From the NCBI GenBank assembly GCA_014871385.1, contig CM026430.1, forward strand, positions 5,500,630-5,564,629: 64,000 nt of DNA. Reading direction: 5' to 3'. Below the pieces are notes generated by a model that did not search any database, was not told the origin of the DNA, and saw only the letters and a list, made by a program, of their open reading frames with translations. The DNA comes from Ceratodon purpureus (taxonomy: Eukaryota; Streptophyta; Bryopsida; Pseudoditrichales; Ditrichaceae). Every line of letters starts with the position of its first letter. The first letter of the stretch is position 1. The position numbers were made by a program, and so were the translations under genes. Shown here in pieces: positions 10,773-21,830 of the stretch.

Positions 10773-13700
10773 TCACTGACCTCCACCTTTGTGCTTCTTC
10801 GGCCTAGGCTCCCGTTTGGATGGCCGCACAGGTGACAGAACGTCCTGTGGAGCGTCCACATTTTTGGGACTCATGTGCTCTTCCCCAGATGTGCCCTTCT
10901 TGGAGGAAGTCTTCTTCGAAGCAGCCTTCCGTTTGCCCTTCCCAGAGGACTCCTCCCCTTCCTGAACCCCTGAGGAATCACGGGATAAGTTACCCACAAG
11001 AGAGGAATCCTGCGCAGTACCATCGGTCTTACTTCTCTTCATTGATCGTGTATACACCAGAGGGTTCTCATCCGGGCCAATCATCCGAGTTGCGCCCTTC
11101 ACACCTTGCGTGACGAATGCGATTGACTTCCCTGTCAACTTGGTCTTGGCAGAGGGGTTAGATGAGGTTTGCTCGTCTGCCGTCGGCTGCCCGCCGACGG
11201 CAGCAGGAGGAACATGCCCTTCAATGCTCACTGCAGGCTCCTGGGTTGGCTTCTGGACACGGCGAACCACTTCATCGTCAGGCCTCGATGCTAGAGGAAC
11301 CTGCATCTTCTTTGGACGCCCCGCCTGGTCTAAATCACGTTCTGGCTCGGCGGGAGGAGTCCCCTGCTCTTGAAATGTAGGAGAAATAATACCGAAGCTC
11401 AGGGAGTCAGTTCCGGTCTCCCGTAGAACTTGCGACAGCGGTGGGTTCACGTAACGAGGATTCGATTCTTCCAGTGGTAATTCGTCGGGTTCTGGTTCAT
11501 AGTCTAATTCCTCCGTGTCTTGCTCCTCTACCTCTGCATCTCCACTTGGAATGCGAGCCTCAGCTTGGTCGTCCTCGTTTCTTGGCTGTTCCTCAGCATC
11601 TCCAGCTTCATCTTCAACGTCTGGGTCGGGTACATCTGGTGGCTCCTCGTCGACATCGTCGTCGGAGTCCAGAAAACTCTGTGAGCGAACCCCCGCAGTC
11701 TTCCCCGAACCCATACATCCACCCTTCCCGACCAAATGGGCCTCCTCCGCATTCACACCCAAGTCGGCAGCCGTGAGAGAGCCAGTCCTGCCTCTAGCAG
11801 AGGCGGGGACAGACGGCCCGGCCCCAGACTGCGTGGTCTGAACTGGAGCTTGGACGGGCACGTTATAGACGCCAGGAATGAACGTCATATTCCGAACCCG
11901 ACAGTGCGCTTCGTATCTCTCTTCCTCGGTACGCACGATCTCAATTACAGTCAAATGGTTTTTCTGCAGCAGAACAAGACGAAACGGTTAAGGACATCTT
12001 CTGCCCAAGAAACACGAAGGATTCAATCAGCGTCGGCTGCCAGCCGACGATCAGTGAGCAAACAGCGAAGGCACCAGAAGAGACTGCAGTAACTTACCAG
12101 AGCGAGGGCCGTGACGTTCCCCCCTCCCCAGCAATTGATCACCCGAACGTCCTCAATCTGCATCGCTTTCTCCAGAAGAGATTGGAGGAAAGAGAAACTA
12201 GCGTGGCAGTGACCATTTGACCAATCCTCCCCAAGATGATCTTCTCCTTCGTCCACATAGGGAGGAAGCGGACGTTTCAAACCAGTGAAGTCTGAGAAGG
12301 TATTCCATGCATCCCCGGGCGTTGTTCTTGGATACATAACGGACACATGAACCTTGGGTCTAGAGTCAATGAGAGAACTCCTTTGAAACCCGGCGGAACT
12401 ATCAGGGAAGTAGTGCATAGTATGAACCGTCCACGAATTACTCGTCAGCCTTGACACGCCTTGAAGAGTGTGATTACACTCAGCATCGAGTAGCCACAAG
12501 GATGGGGTGACAAGCTTATTCACCTTAATTGTATCTACCTCCCCATCCAGAATGACCTCCTCCTCCACCTCACGGTGAATCCTGTCAGCGACAGTTATAA
12601 CGTGTTGTTGTCGCATGTTAGGCATCTCCTTTCCCGCTGGATCGTAGCCAAAGACCACGAACATCTCATACTGCGCCTTGTTGAAGGAGAATGCTCCGCG
12701 AACGTCAAGAGCTGTGCACACTTCACCCAGGTCCTCTGCAATCCGAACATCGAACTGTACAGAAGACTGCGAAGACTGGTCCACATCCGACTTACAGTAT
12801 TTTTGCACAATGTCTTTGAAGAATTCTGGAGTTGGCCCTTGCAACGGCGTGAGCGGATGATTCCGTCCCTTAAGCCACTCCTTCCCCTCAGGACTATCTT
12901 CCAAGTCAGCCCGAATATTACTAACCATTGTATCATTGAACCCCTTCTCGACTTCAAGGGAATTCCAGTCATCCATGGTCCACTCAATCTGCTTCCCAGT
13001 CCCTGGTTTCCTCAGTGCAAAGCCCCTGTAAATACACATGAGCTCGTTCCGGACAATATACTCGAATTTCACACGCTTACACCAATTCTCCACTGATGTT
13101 CCATCCCGTTGAACCACCTCTTTCCCAGTGACCTTGACGTACACTTTAAGGTCCAGAATTTCCTTGGCCAGCCTCTTGCATTCGTGGTCCCGAAGACCGA
13201 TCACGTACTGCATGTCGTTGAATGTTATGTCCCGGCGGGCTGGCTTTGGGGGAAATCTTGGTTTCAGACCGTCCTCCCCGATGATCCTCCCCTCCTCCCA
13301 GGCGTCGAACACCAGTTGCCACTCGTTGTATGTTTCATCAGAAACGAAGACTAAGGGCAGCTTCAAGGTTTGGGACGTAGGGGTCTTTCCGAGAATCGGA
13401 CTGAGGTACTCCTTGCAGAACTCCTGCAAGGAAGAAAAAAATGACATTGATAAAAAAATCCCACTTCGGCAATACGGAGAACCACTTGAGCGTCGGCTGT
13501 CCGCCGACGACTTTCAACTACTTCGAAACAACAGGAAAAGAGGAAGATGTGAATTACCTTCCATGCGCTGTAGTCATCTTTCTTGTCGATCCTCCCCCGC
13601 TCGATCCATTTGGCGCGCATCTTCGCCAGCTGGGACCTGAAACTTACTTCGGCGACTTTATCCTTCACCTCGATGTTTAATGCGTTAGAGACCTTTATGA

Positions 13701-15561
13701 GGGTATCCTTGTCATCAGAATATACAGGAATGATATCGTGGTTAAGGTAATACTGCCGCATAGGCGAGTCCAGTGGTTCCTTCTCTCCCAGTTCTCGACA
13801 AGCCTCAAACGTGTGCTGGCCCCCAATTATGTACCAGTGGATGCCCTCATCTTCATACCAAGGTACCTCCTTCTGTGTGCCGTCATCCTGTCTAAGTGAA
13901 TACTTGATATTTAGGCCCATCCAAGGTCGAAGAAGTCCTTCCAAGCCTTTAAGCTTAACAATCTCGCCCGTCACTAGATCCTTTACTCTGGGGTCACCAC
14001 TCATAGGAAGGCAGTACAGCTCGGGCTTCTTCCGGATTGCTCCAAGTCCTTTGTAGAAAAGACTTATCTGATCCTGCCTCTTCCTGAATATCGCTCTGTA
14101 CTTGAATTCGTCGGGAGCTATGTGTATCCTGTAATATGGAATCTGACAAGGAAGGGCACGTTGCCCGTTGGGGAAGCAGTGCCCAAGTCCCTCCTCCAAC
14201 GTCTGGTACATGGCAAGGACGTCGGTGTCCTTTGTTTTGGAAGTGAGATTGTTTGCGAGCATGAGAGCTTCCGCCACGGTCTGCTTCTTCTCTTCCTTCT
14301 TCCCACCTTTCTTCTTCGCACCCTCGCCCTCAGCAGCCGCTGCCTTTCCCTTCTTCCTTCTCGATGACTCCCCTGTCGTCTGTGTCTCTCCGGTCTCGGG
14401 GGTGACTGTACCAGTGCCCGCTTCTACAGCAGACTTGCGGCCGCCTCTTTTCTTTGCTGCAGGCTTAACCAAGTTCTTCGTCCTCTCTACCATCACTTTG
14501 TCCCCGAGCGTATCAATCACGTCGAGTATCTGTTCAACAGCTATGTTCTCACCCCTGCCCCAAGTAGCCGCATCCTGTACTTCTTTAGAGCACAAGTCGT
14601 CCATGCACTTCTCAACCGGAATTTCAACCGCGAAGCAGTCCACTGGTTGACCCTCCGCGACAGGAACCGATGCAAACACCAAGAACACGTTGTCGTCATC
14701 GTCGCATTCCCTGGAACCAATAATCTCAAATCTTGGTCCACCTGCCATTTGCTTCTGACCTATTTTGGTCACGAAGCCCAGCGACATGGGAGTGTCACGC
14801 CAGGTGATGCCCCACTCCGTTATCTTCGAATCAGCGAGGAATGTCACCCTCGGTTTCAAGCCCCGTGCGAGTATTTCTACTTTAGGATCAACAACCTTGT
14901 CACAGAGCCAACGTAACCCATTCGGTTTTGCGGTGGAGTCGACCTTCGCCCTGCAAAATTAGAATCACAAGATTAGACCATCAGATTTTCACTCCATCGG
15001 CGGACAGCCGACGGGGGGAATAACCCATGTGAGAAAATAGAAAAATGAAGGACTCAGAAAGGGGTGGCGTCGGCGGTCAGCCGACGGAGGAACAACCCCA
15101 TGCGCCAGAACACAAAACATGAAGGGCAAAAGAAGGGGTCACGGCGTCGGCGGACAGCCGACGGGAGGGACAAACTCATGCAAGAAAACAGAAACACGAA
15201 GGACAAAAGCAGGGGTGGCGTCGGCGGACAGCCGACGGGAGGAACAAACTAATGCGAAAAGCAGAAACATGAAGGACAAAAGAAGGGGTGGCGTCGGCGG
15301 ACAGCCGACGGGAGGGACAAACCCAGGCGAGAAATTGAAAACTTGAAGGACTCAAGAAGGGGTGGCGTCGGCGGACAGCCGACGGGAGGGACAAACCCAG
15401 GCAAGAAATTGAAAACTTGAAGGACTCAAGAAGGGGAGCGTCGGCGGACAGCCGACGGGAGGGACAAACCCAGGCGAGAAATTGAAAACTTGAAAAACTC
15501 AAGAAGGGGAGCGTCGGCGGACAGCCGACTGGACAACTTACCCACTCTCGGAGGCTGCCAT
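10773..15561 (-). CDS. ParB-like / DNA-methyltransferase-like fusion protein of the element
   Basis: Model: exons 15542-15561, 13558-14950, 12098-13423 and 10773-11963, all GT-AG, 1309 codons without a break. Exon 1 supplies only MAASES plus part of a codon. Residues about 125-200 are low-complexity and basic (AAKKRGGRK, KKKGGKKEEKK). Near residues 375-470 a ParB/Srx-like fold is suggested by GIHWYIIGGQHTFEACREL followed by IIPVYSDDKDTLIKVSNALN, matching the ParB GxHR and NxxR regions. At 902-925, VINCWGGGNVTALAL joins across intron 3 to KNHLTVIEIVRTEEERYEAH, which resembles motif I of N4/N6 adenine methylases (FxGxGTT...xGIE). I cannot find the catalytic (D/N/S)PP(Y/W) motif, so activity is doubtful. 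The tail is acidic, then basic (KPKKHKGGG). ParB-methylase fusions are known in bacterial and phage genomes. The eukaryotic setting is the odd part. Fold assignments are my inference from short motifs. Confidence 0.72.
14951..15541 (-). repeat. Tandem palindrome array inside intron 1 of the ParB-methylase gene
   Basis: Eight palindromes start at 14996, 15068, 15145, 15219, 15292, 15366, 15439 and 15512, a period of 72-77 bp. Nearly all read CGTCGGCGGACAGCCGACG. The spacers are related to one another (GGAGGGACAAACCCAGGC, AAATTGAAAACTTGAAGGA), so this is a tandem repeat, not an array with unrelated spacers. The intron runs from the donor at 15541 (GTAAGT) to the acceptor at 14951. Confidence 0.9.
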
Positions 15562-16570
15562 GTCGTCGGCGGATGGCCTTTCACCGTCGGCGGATGATCC
15601 ACGAACAGCAGCCGACGCGCGCAGGCGAAGGAGCCGACGCCCTCAACCCTAGCAGCCGACGCAGAAAAACCTAGCAGCCGACGCGACCTCTGCGGAGCGC
15701 TGAGAAGAGGACAAAAGAGAGCTGAGAAAGAGAAGGCTGGAAATGAGGAGGAAATGTCGGGGGTGGCGGGTGTATACCCTGCAGACCCCCACCTCCCGAG
15801 ACTGAATCGTCACGCCCGATGGGTCATGACGTATGGCTATGTACATACCATCCATGCATGGATGGTCATCCCTAACATCCGTCCCATCACGCCACGTAGG
15901 ATGATGATGGGACGTCTTTAGACTTTTTTTCAATCCGTCACCTAGTCATGATGGCCTGCGCATGTGATATGACAGCTGCTCCAATCGCCACGTTCAAATT
16001 CGTAATAATGAACCAACATTGTTCTGTGACGGCGGGGGCATCTCGCCGCCATGATGGGATCTTGATCTGTCCAAGGCGCGCAAAATTGAATTCGATTCTG
16101 GCGCCAATTTGTACTCCTGGGAATTCATAACTAACCCCCCGTCAGATGCGCATACTTCATTCTATTTCTGTCATTGCACTTTCGATTCCCTCTGAGAGTG
16201 CTCCTGACGCACACGTTTCCTGAGAGGACCGTTTTTATTCCCGCATGTGCTTAACTGTCCCGCACCTTCTGTTGCCGTTTCTGTTCTCTTCGTCTATCGT
16301 TTCTAATTGGACGGTTGAGAGGAGTCTCTGATTGGACAGGTCAGGGACATCATACTGCTTCTCGACTCAGGTCCCCTGCAATTTCTGTCGGCGGACGTGT
16401 CCGTCATCGTCGGCGGATGCTATTTCTGTGCACACTCCGAGTCGTAGGATCCGCGTCGGCTGCCCGCCGAGTCGTCTTCGTTGTCGGCGGATACATTTTA
16501 CTCCGTCGGCGGGGACACTTCCCGTCGACCCTGTCGGCTGTCCGCCGACGAGGTCTTCATCTCTTATCCA
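15562..16570. promoter_or_regulatory. Divergent promoter region with phased palindrome half-sites
   Basis: This region separates the two divergent genes. On the left, AGCCGACGC half-sites start at 15610, 15632, 15654 and 15676, exactly 22 bp apart, and GTCGGCGGA half-sites start at 15565 and 15586. On the right, GTCGGCGGA starts at 16387 and 16409, again 22 bp apart, with others at 16493 and 16505, and fuller palindromes at 16455 and 16533. A 22-bp spacing is about two helical turns, so sites would face the same side of the DNA. No convincing TATA box was found. Promoter function is inferred from gene layout. Confidence 0.6.
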
Positions 16571-19500
16571 ATGGAAGTAGAGCCGATCCAGACGTTTCTA
16601 AGGAATGGCCGATCAGGGCGGTGGAAGGTTAAAAAGGGCGTTGTCGTGGCCCTTACTCATTCTGGGCTCTATTATGCAGGCAGGGCAGTGATCCAACGTG
16701 TTGTAGAATTTGATCCTATAGTGGTGGTGGTAAAAGTGATTGAGGTTTCAGACAGCATGGAAATGAATATACCATTTCCGGATGAGGGTGCGAAGTCCTT
16801 GAGCAACTGCTTAGGACAAATGATATTGTGGGAGGCGGCTGACCTCAGGCCTTTCGGAGAGGTGGAAGACGATGACATCAAGGCCGTCGGCTGCCCGCCG
16901 ACGGATGTTGAAGACGATGTCAAGCCCGTTCAAGAATTCCTGGACCTCGCAGAGCAGATGGAAGTTGCGCTCCTCGAGGAATCCGGAGGCTCAAAGCGTT
17001 GTGTTGCCGCTGGAGTCATTATGGAGTGCTCTCCTAAAGGAACGTGGGAGGGGTTCTTGATTCCTCACAGCTTCTTTCTAATAGTGAGAGTGTCGTCCGT
17101 CAATCCAGAATTCTCTGAAACACCTGCTTTCTGCGAGTTACCGGATGTGTTAACGATCGGGTGTGCTGTGGGGCGATTGGTACTTTGGAGTGGATACAAG
17201 GTCTGTCCACTTGTGAACGGCGCGTTGGCTGGCACATGTCCCGTCGGCTGCCCGCCGACGGAGCCTCACTTGGGGAACGAAGATGAAGAAATTGATGAAA
17301 GCAACTCCGCTCCGTCTGAGCAGGATCTGGGGACTAGGTCTCCAATGAATATCAGCAGTGACGACGATGTGTCTAATCAAGGGGAATCCGACGTAGAAAC
17401 AGATGATCATTGTTGGGGTCCGGATTCCGGGACCTCGGGTATTCCTTCCACTCCAGATGCTTCTTATCCTGACCGCCACCTCTGGAGAAATCGGTATGTC
17501 GAACTTCTTAATGATGATCTATCAGTCCGTGGTAGAGCAATGATTCAAGTATGTTTACCGGACGAGGCATGTGATGATGAAGTCCTAGGGGATACAGAGG
17601 TTGGGGTTCTCTTCGTCTCTGAAGACGATCATCTGCAGATGACAACTCTCAGATGGCGTCTGACTCACGCTCGGTTAGAAGGGGGTCACCTCCTCTCTGA
17701 TATAATTACTTACTGCTCCGAGAATTTAGCAGACGCCGACGCGGACGATGGTCTGGATGGTGTCCCGAAGAATGCCTATCGATCGGTGCGGAGGAAAGTC
17801 CGCGAAAAAGATGACGTCTCTTCCACTAAGCTTCGTCGAATGGTTGTCCCTGCTGAATGCCGCTTAGTGAGCTCAAAGCGCTGTTGCAAGGACCGATGTT
17901 GCCAGACTTTTAGATGGGAAGATACTGTGAGTATTCGGCGTAAATTTTACGCAACAACATTCCAGTCGAGGCGAGAGATGTCCTTCGCTGTGCAAGGGCA
18001 CTTACATACTGTACCCGGCAAGCGGAAGCTCTATGTTACTCTTGCGAACGTTGACGTATGTGAAGTGGCGTGGTATATCATTCACGGAGTATCGAAATCC
18101 GCGTACTACAGCTACAAGGCTGCGGCCCGAAGTGGTCGTGTCAGTGGGAGTCACGGAAATTCCGGTGTACATCGCCCCCAGATTCACACAATCCAGGCCC
18201 GCGCGACGTTGACCACTATCGTTAATGAGAATGCCGACCAAATGCCCAATGAGTTTCGGATGATTGGCAAGAAGAGAGTGGCCGCGCTCAAAGTACTCCC
18301 GTCTGCGATGAACTGGAACCACATGCGCGAAATGGCCAACGCCGTAAGTTCCTCCTCATCTTCTTTCACTTTGGATAGTTTACTGAATTGTAGTGATTAC
18401 TATCGTCGGCTGCCCGCCGACTGGATGACGAACTTCCCAACTGATCGACCTCACTGTGTGCTATTCAGGTCAATGAGTAGTGCAACGCGAAGCTGATTTC
18501 GCAGTCCTCCGTTAGTCGCATGAGGAAGGAGTACTTCCGCAACGTTGAGGTCAAGGCCGTAGGAAGTAATTTCTCCAAGTGCACTGAGTGTGACTTCCTC
18601 GTTGAACTCATTGCCAAGTATCCTAGAGGGTCGGACGAGTGGCAGAGCTTGACAGAGGATAGGACCAGGCATTTGAACTATCAGCGAGCTTGTCGCAACA
18701 TTTATTACGGATGGACAACCCAATCTATACAGAGTCCTACTGAGTTCCTATGCATCATACATGATAAGATGGACACATCGAAAACAGCGATCCCCCGCAT
18801 GCAACGTATCACGAAGGCTACGGCAGGGCTTGGTCAAATTCCGATTTCCTGTACTGGAATGCTGACTCACGGTCACGGAGATGGCGCCTACGCACACTAT
18901 GCAACTGCCCTGTGGCCAGGAGACCCAAATTTCACAATCTCCTCGTTGTGCAGGGTATTCCGTGCCTTGGAGAGACTACCTGTCCGGGAGTCAAAAGCAC
19001 TCTTCGAGGCACCGCCACAGAATGAATTCTTTGCAGCGCTAATGCATGGATCGTCACGTTGCATCCCCTCAATTCCACCTTCTAGAGATGAGCCACTCAC
19101 TCCACCTCTGCCTGGTAGGCCTGCTGTTCCTTTGCCGAAGAAGTTGTATCTGCAGCTTGACAATTCTGCGAAGGACAACAAGAACCGGTTTCTCCTAGCA
19201 TTCTGCTCGTTGCTGACGGCGAGGCGAATATTCAAGGAAGTTACAGTTGGTTTCCTGATTGTGGGACACACACATGAGGACATCGACGCCCACTTCAGTC
19301 ACCTATCGAAACTCATTAAGCGAAAGAACACATACTGCCTTGCAGACCTTATGAAGGCATTCATGGATTCTCAGAAGACAGTTGCCTTTATTCCAGAGGT
19401 TGTTCAGGAAGTGGCAGACTTCAAAAGTTATGTTGCTGATTTTCATCACGACGGAGGTAATGCGATAGAAGGTCACAGTGAAATGCATCTTTTTAAGTTC

Positions 19501-20481
19501 TATGTGGTGGAGGATGGGGAGGATGCGGGGTGGCCCGTAATGAGGTACAAGAAGCGTGCAACTGATCCGTCATGGCTTCCACCTGGCAAACCCGTGAAAA
19601 TGTGGAGGGCAGACAAAGAGGGTAAACCACGTTTGCCCGTCGGTGATCCCAAACCGGTTCCTCATAAGCACTTATGGGGTAGTGTTGAAGTCGATGAGGG
19701 CAAGAAGAACGCGGATAAAGAGGTGGCAAGGGCAGCGGAGTGTTCAGAGAAGAGAAATTTCATTAAAAGTGGATTATCTAAGTACATTGAGTACTGGAGA
19801 ACTGGCATGGCTCGGGATAAGAAATACGCACAAGACATGTTACCATATGTACTGTATTGGGAACGAATTTTAAAGGAGGTCAACGAGCCACTGCCCCCCA
19901 ATTCCGCCACCTTACAGGAAGGATTCTGGCCTATCTCAGACTGGAAGCGGGACCACGTCACCACATTCGATGCACAGGACGAATATATACCGGATCCGGA
20001 TATACGTCCCGGTGACGAGGATGAGGTGGAGCCTTATCCTTTCTGTGGTCCGAAAAACTCTAGGCCGAAGTCTGTGTTTAACCCATATCGTGACGTTTTA
20101 CGTGGCGATTGGGTTTTCTGTCGTCCGTGTAAGGAAGACCACCTACCCATTTGGATGGGTAGGGCGATAGAGCCTGTTATTACAGAGCCTGGTCCTAATT
20201 ACGGTAAGTTCAAGGTTGAATGGTGGACTCCGATGAAGGGCAAGAAGGAAGGTAAGAAGAAGGTTGCGAGAGAGTGCTGGACAAGACGGTGGGAAAGGGA
20301 GTTGACTCTTGCGGAGTGGGTGGAGTGTAAATCCGTTGTATACACTCATAGGACCAAGAAAACTACGCATGAGGGGCCCCCAAAGTCCCATCTAATACCC
20401 GAAGATGTTGTGATTGCTGCCATGGCAAACTTCGAATCGCATGGAATCTCGATGAACTGGAATGACGAGGAGGAAGACTAG
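16571..20481 (+). CDS. DUF7869-type transposase with N-terminal DUF8039-like domains
   Basis: Model: exons 16571-18343 and 18505-20481 (GT-AG, phase 0), 1249 aa. I chose ATG 16571 (MEVEPIQTFL, context CCAATGG) over 16481, because the extra 30 codons are palindrome-rich leader DNA. Residues about 15-95 (KKGVVVAL...IPFPDEGAKSLSNCLGQMIL) and 135-215 (CVAAGVIMEC...LTIGCAVGRLVLW) look like two DUF8039-like modules, known from plant transposon proteins. A cysteine cluster (KRCCKDRCCQTF) lies near 435-445 and VCEVAWYIIHGVSKSAYYSY near 495. Exon 2 has CTECDFL, then IIHDKMD (about 677-681), LYLQLDNSAKDNKNRF (about 806-821) and FLIVGHTHEDIDAHFS (about 841-856), the signature of this family. The three acidic positions are likely an RNase H-type catalytic triad (inference). 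Palindromes fall in frame at 16885 and 17242 (each giving VGCPPT), in the intron, and across the stop codon. Confidence 0.8.
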
Positions 20482-21131
20482 TCGGCTGCCCGCCGACGAT
20501 TGTGATCTTAGCTCTAGAAGATGTAGGTAGTGATGGTTTCCTCTGTAAACGTTATAGTTGAATATTGTAAACACTGTGATTCCCTCGAATAAGAATTGTA
20601 TTCTACCATTGACCCAATACTAGTCATGTATTACACTTTGTCTTCTATTTGTTGTTCTGATACCTTACTTTTCCTTCTTCGGTGGTCGTCGGCTGTCCGC
20701 CGATGCCTCTAACCATGTTAGATAAGCATCATGATCGGTGACTTTGTGAGGCTGGTCTATATTGTAGGGCCTGTGATTTTTACGGTGGACACTGTTACTC
20801 TAGTCGGCTGCCCGCCGACGCTTTCCACAACATTGGTAGAACCACTATGCGCTTTGAGAAACTGGGAAAAAATATTTATCCATTTCATTATATTCTTATC
20901 GGAGTACAACGGTAGTGTTCCGCCCTTTACATGTTACTTTGTATTGTGTATACATCAGAGATGCCACTACTCCTAAAGCCTCAGTAACAAATACTAACCA
21001 TGAATTCTACAACTATCCGAGTGTGTGAAGCAGCTCTATTGAAAACGAGCTGGACAGTTCTAACACACAGTAATTCACCCTAAAGCCAAAAAACCAAAAA
21101 GCTGCAGATGGTCGCCAACGCCATGAAGCGA
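20482..21131. other. 3' flank of the transposase gene with two more palindromes
   Basis: The region downstream of the transposase stop has palindromes at 20687 and 20803, in addition to the one that starts on the last base of the stop codon. No ORF of note. A polyadenylation region is likely here, but I see no decisive signal. Confidence 0.5.
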
Positions 21132-21653
21132 TCAGTCCTTCGCAGTAGACTTGGCTCGGACAGCACTACACCCAGTATCGACGGATGGATGCACGGATCC
21201 AAACGACGAATACGTGGACTGCGGGCTTGCGTTCCCTCCGCACCACTGATCTTGGCCAGAGCACCGACTTCCAGCACCCTCCAAGTTGTCGTATGCTTCG
21301 CCAACAATGCGGAGCCACCCTGCCGTTGACATGGTCTGCGTTGACACCTCCCCTGTGTGGCTGAAGTGAATGCTGCCAACACTCTCGGACTCCTCAGACT
21401 CCTCGGACTCCTCGAATGTCATCGGGAAGGCGATGCCGGAAGCGTCAGCGATCTCCATCAACTCTATGGTGTGAGCAATACTCCAAAACCACACCGCACC
21501 TGGCTGCAGAAGGCGTGTGATGTACTTGAAACGTGGAATGGCGGTGTTGCGAGAACGGGCGACCACCGCCCTATACCATGGCCGGAGCTCCTCGAGGTCA
21601 GCCGGTGACTCCTGATAACCTAGTGGTCTCACATTGCTACCACGCCTCACCAT
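21132..21653 (-). CDS. Unrecognised 173-aa ORF in the right arm of the element
   Basis: Intronless minus-strand ORF starting MVRRGSNVRPLGYQES. It has an acidic repeat EESEESEESES near residues 81-91 and no motif I recognise. It converges on the transposase gene. Length and low stop frequency are the only support, as no palindrome or splice structure helps. It could be a fragment of a longer decayed gene. No function is proposed. Confidence 0.35.
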   Translation of the reverse strand: MVRRGSNVRPLGYQESPADLEELRPWYRAVVARSRNTAIPRFKYITRLLQPGAVWFWSIAHTIELMEIADASGIAFPMTFEESEESEESESVGSIHFSHTGEVSTQTMSTAGWLRIVGEAYDNLEGAGSRCSGQDQWCGGNASPQSTYSSFGSVHPSVDTGCSAVRAKSTAKD

Positions 21654-21667
21654 AACGACAAAATATT

Positions 21668-21735
21668 GGACAATATGCGACTAACTTCTACAGTATGCGA
21701 CCTGCTTCTACAGTATGCGACCTTCTTCTACAGTG
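21668..21735. repeat. Short tandem repeat, about 3 x 20 bp
   Basis: Units of the form TATGCGACCTGCTTCTACAG occur three times in a row and end in a half palindrome (GGACAGCCGAC). Confidence 0.75.
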
Positions 21736-21830
21736 GACAGCCGACGAGTTCGTCTAGTAAACTGGTAAACGTTCTAGTAATCCACTTCTCTAGGGTTTTC
21801 TGGACGACTAATTGCCAACGTCGACCTAGT

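Noticed and set aside
14122..14650. Plus-strand ORFs opposite the ParB-methylase exon 2
   Set aside because: Antisense shadows of a low-complexity Lys/Ala-rich coding region. The minus frame has splice sites and domain motifs.
14996..15530. CRISPR-like array of palindromic repeats
   Set aside because: The spacers are near-identical to each other, the host is a plant with introns, and there are no cas genes. It is a tandem repeat with an embedded palindrome.
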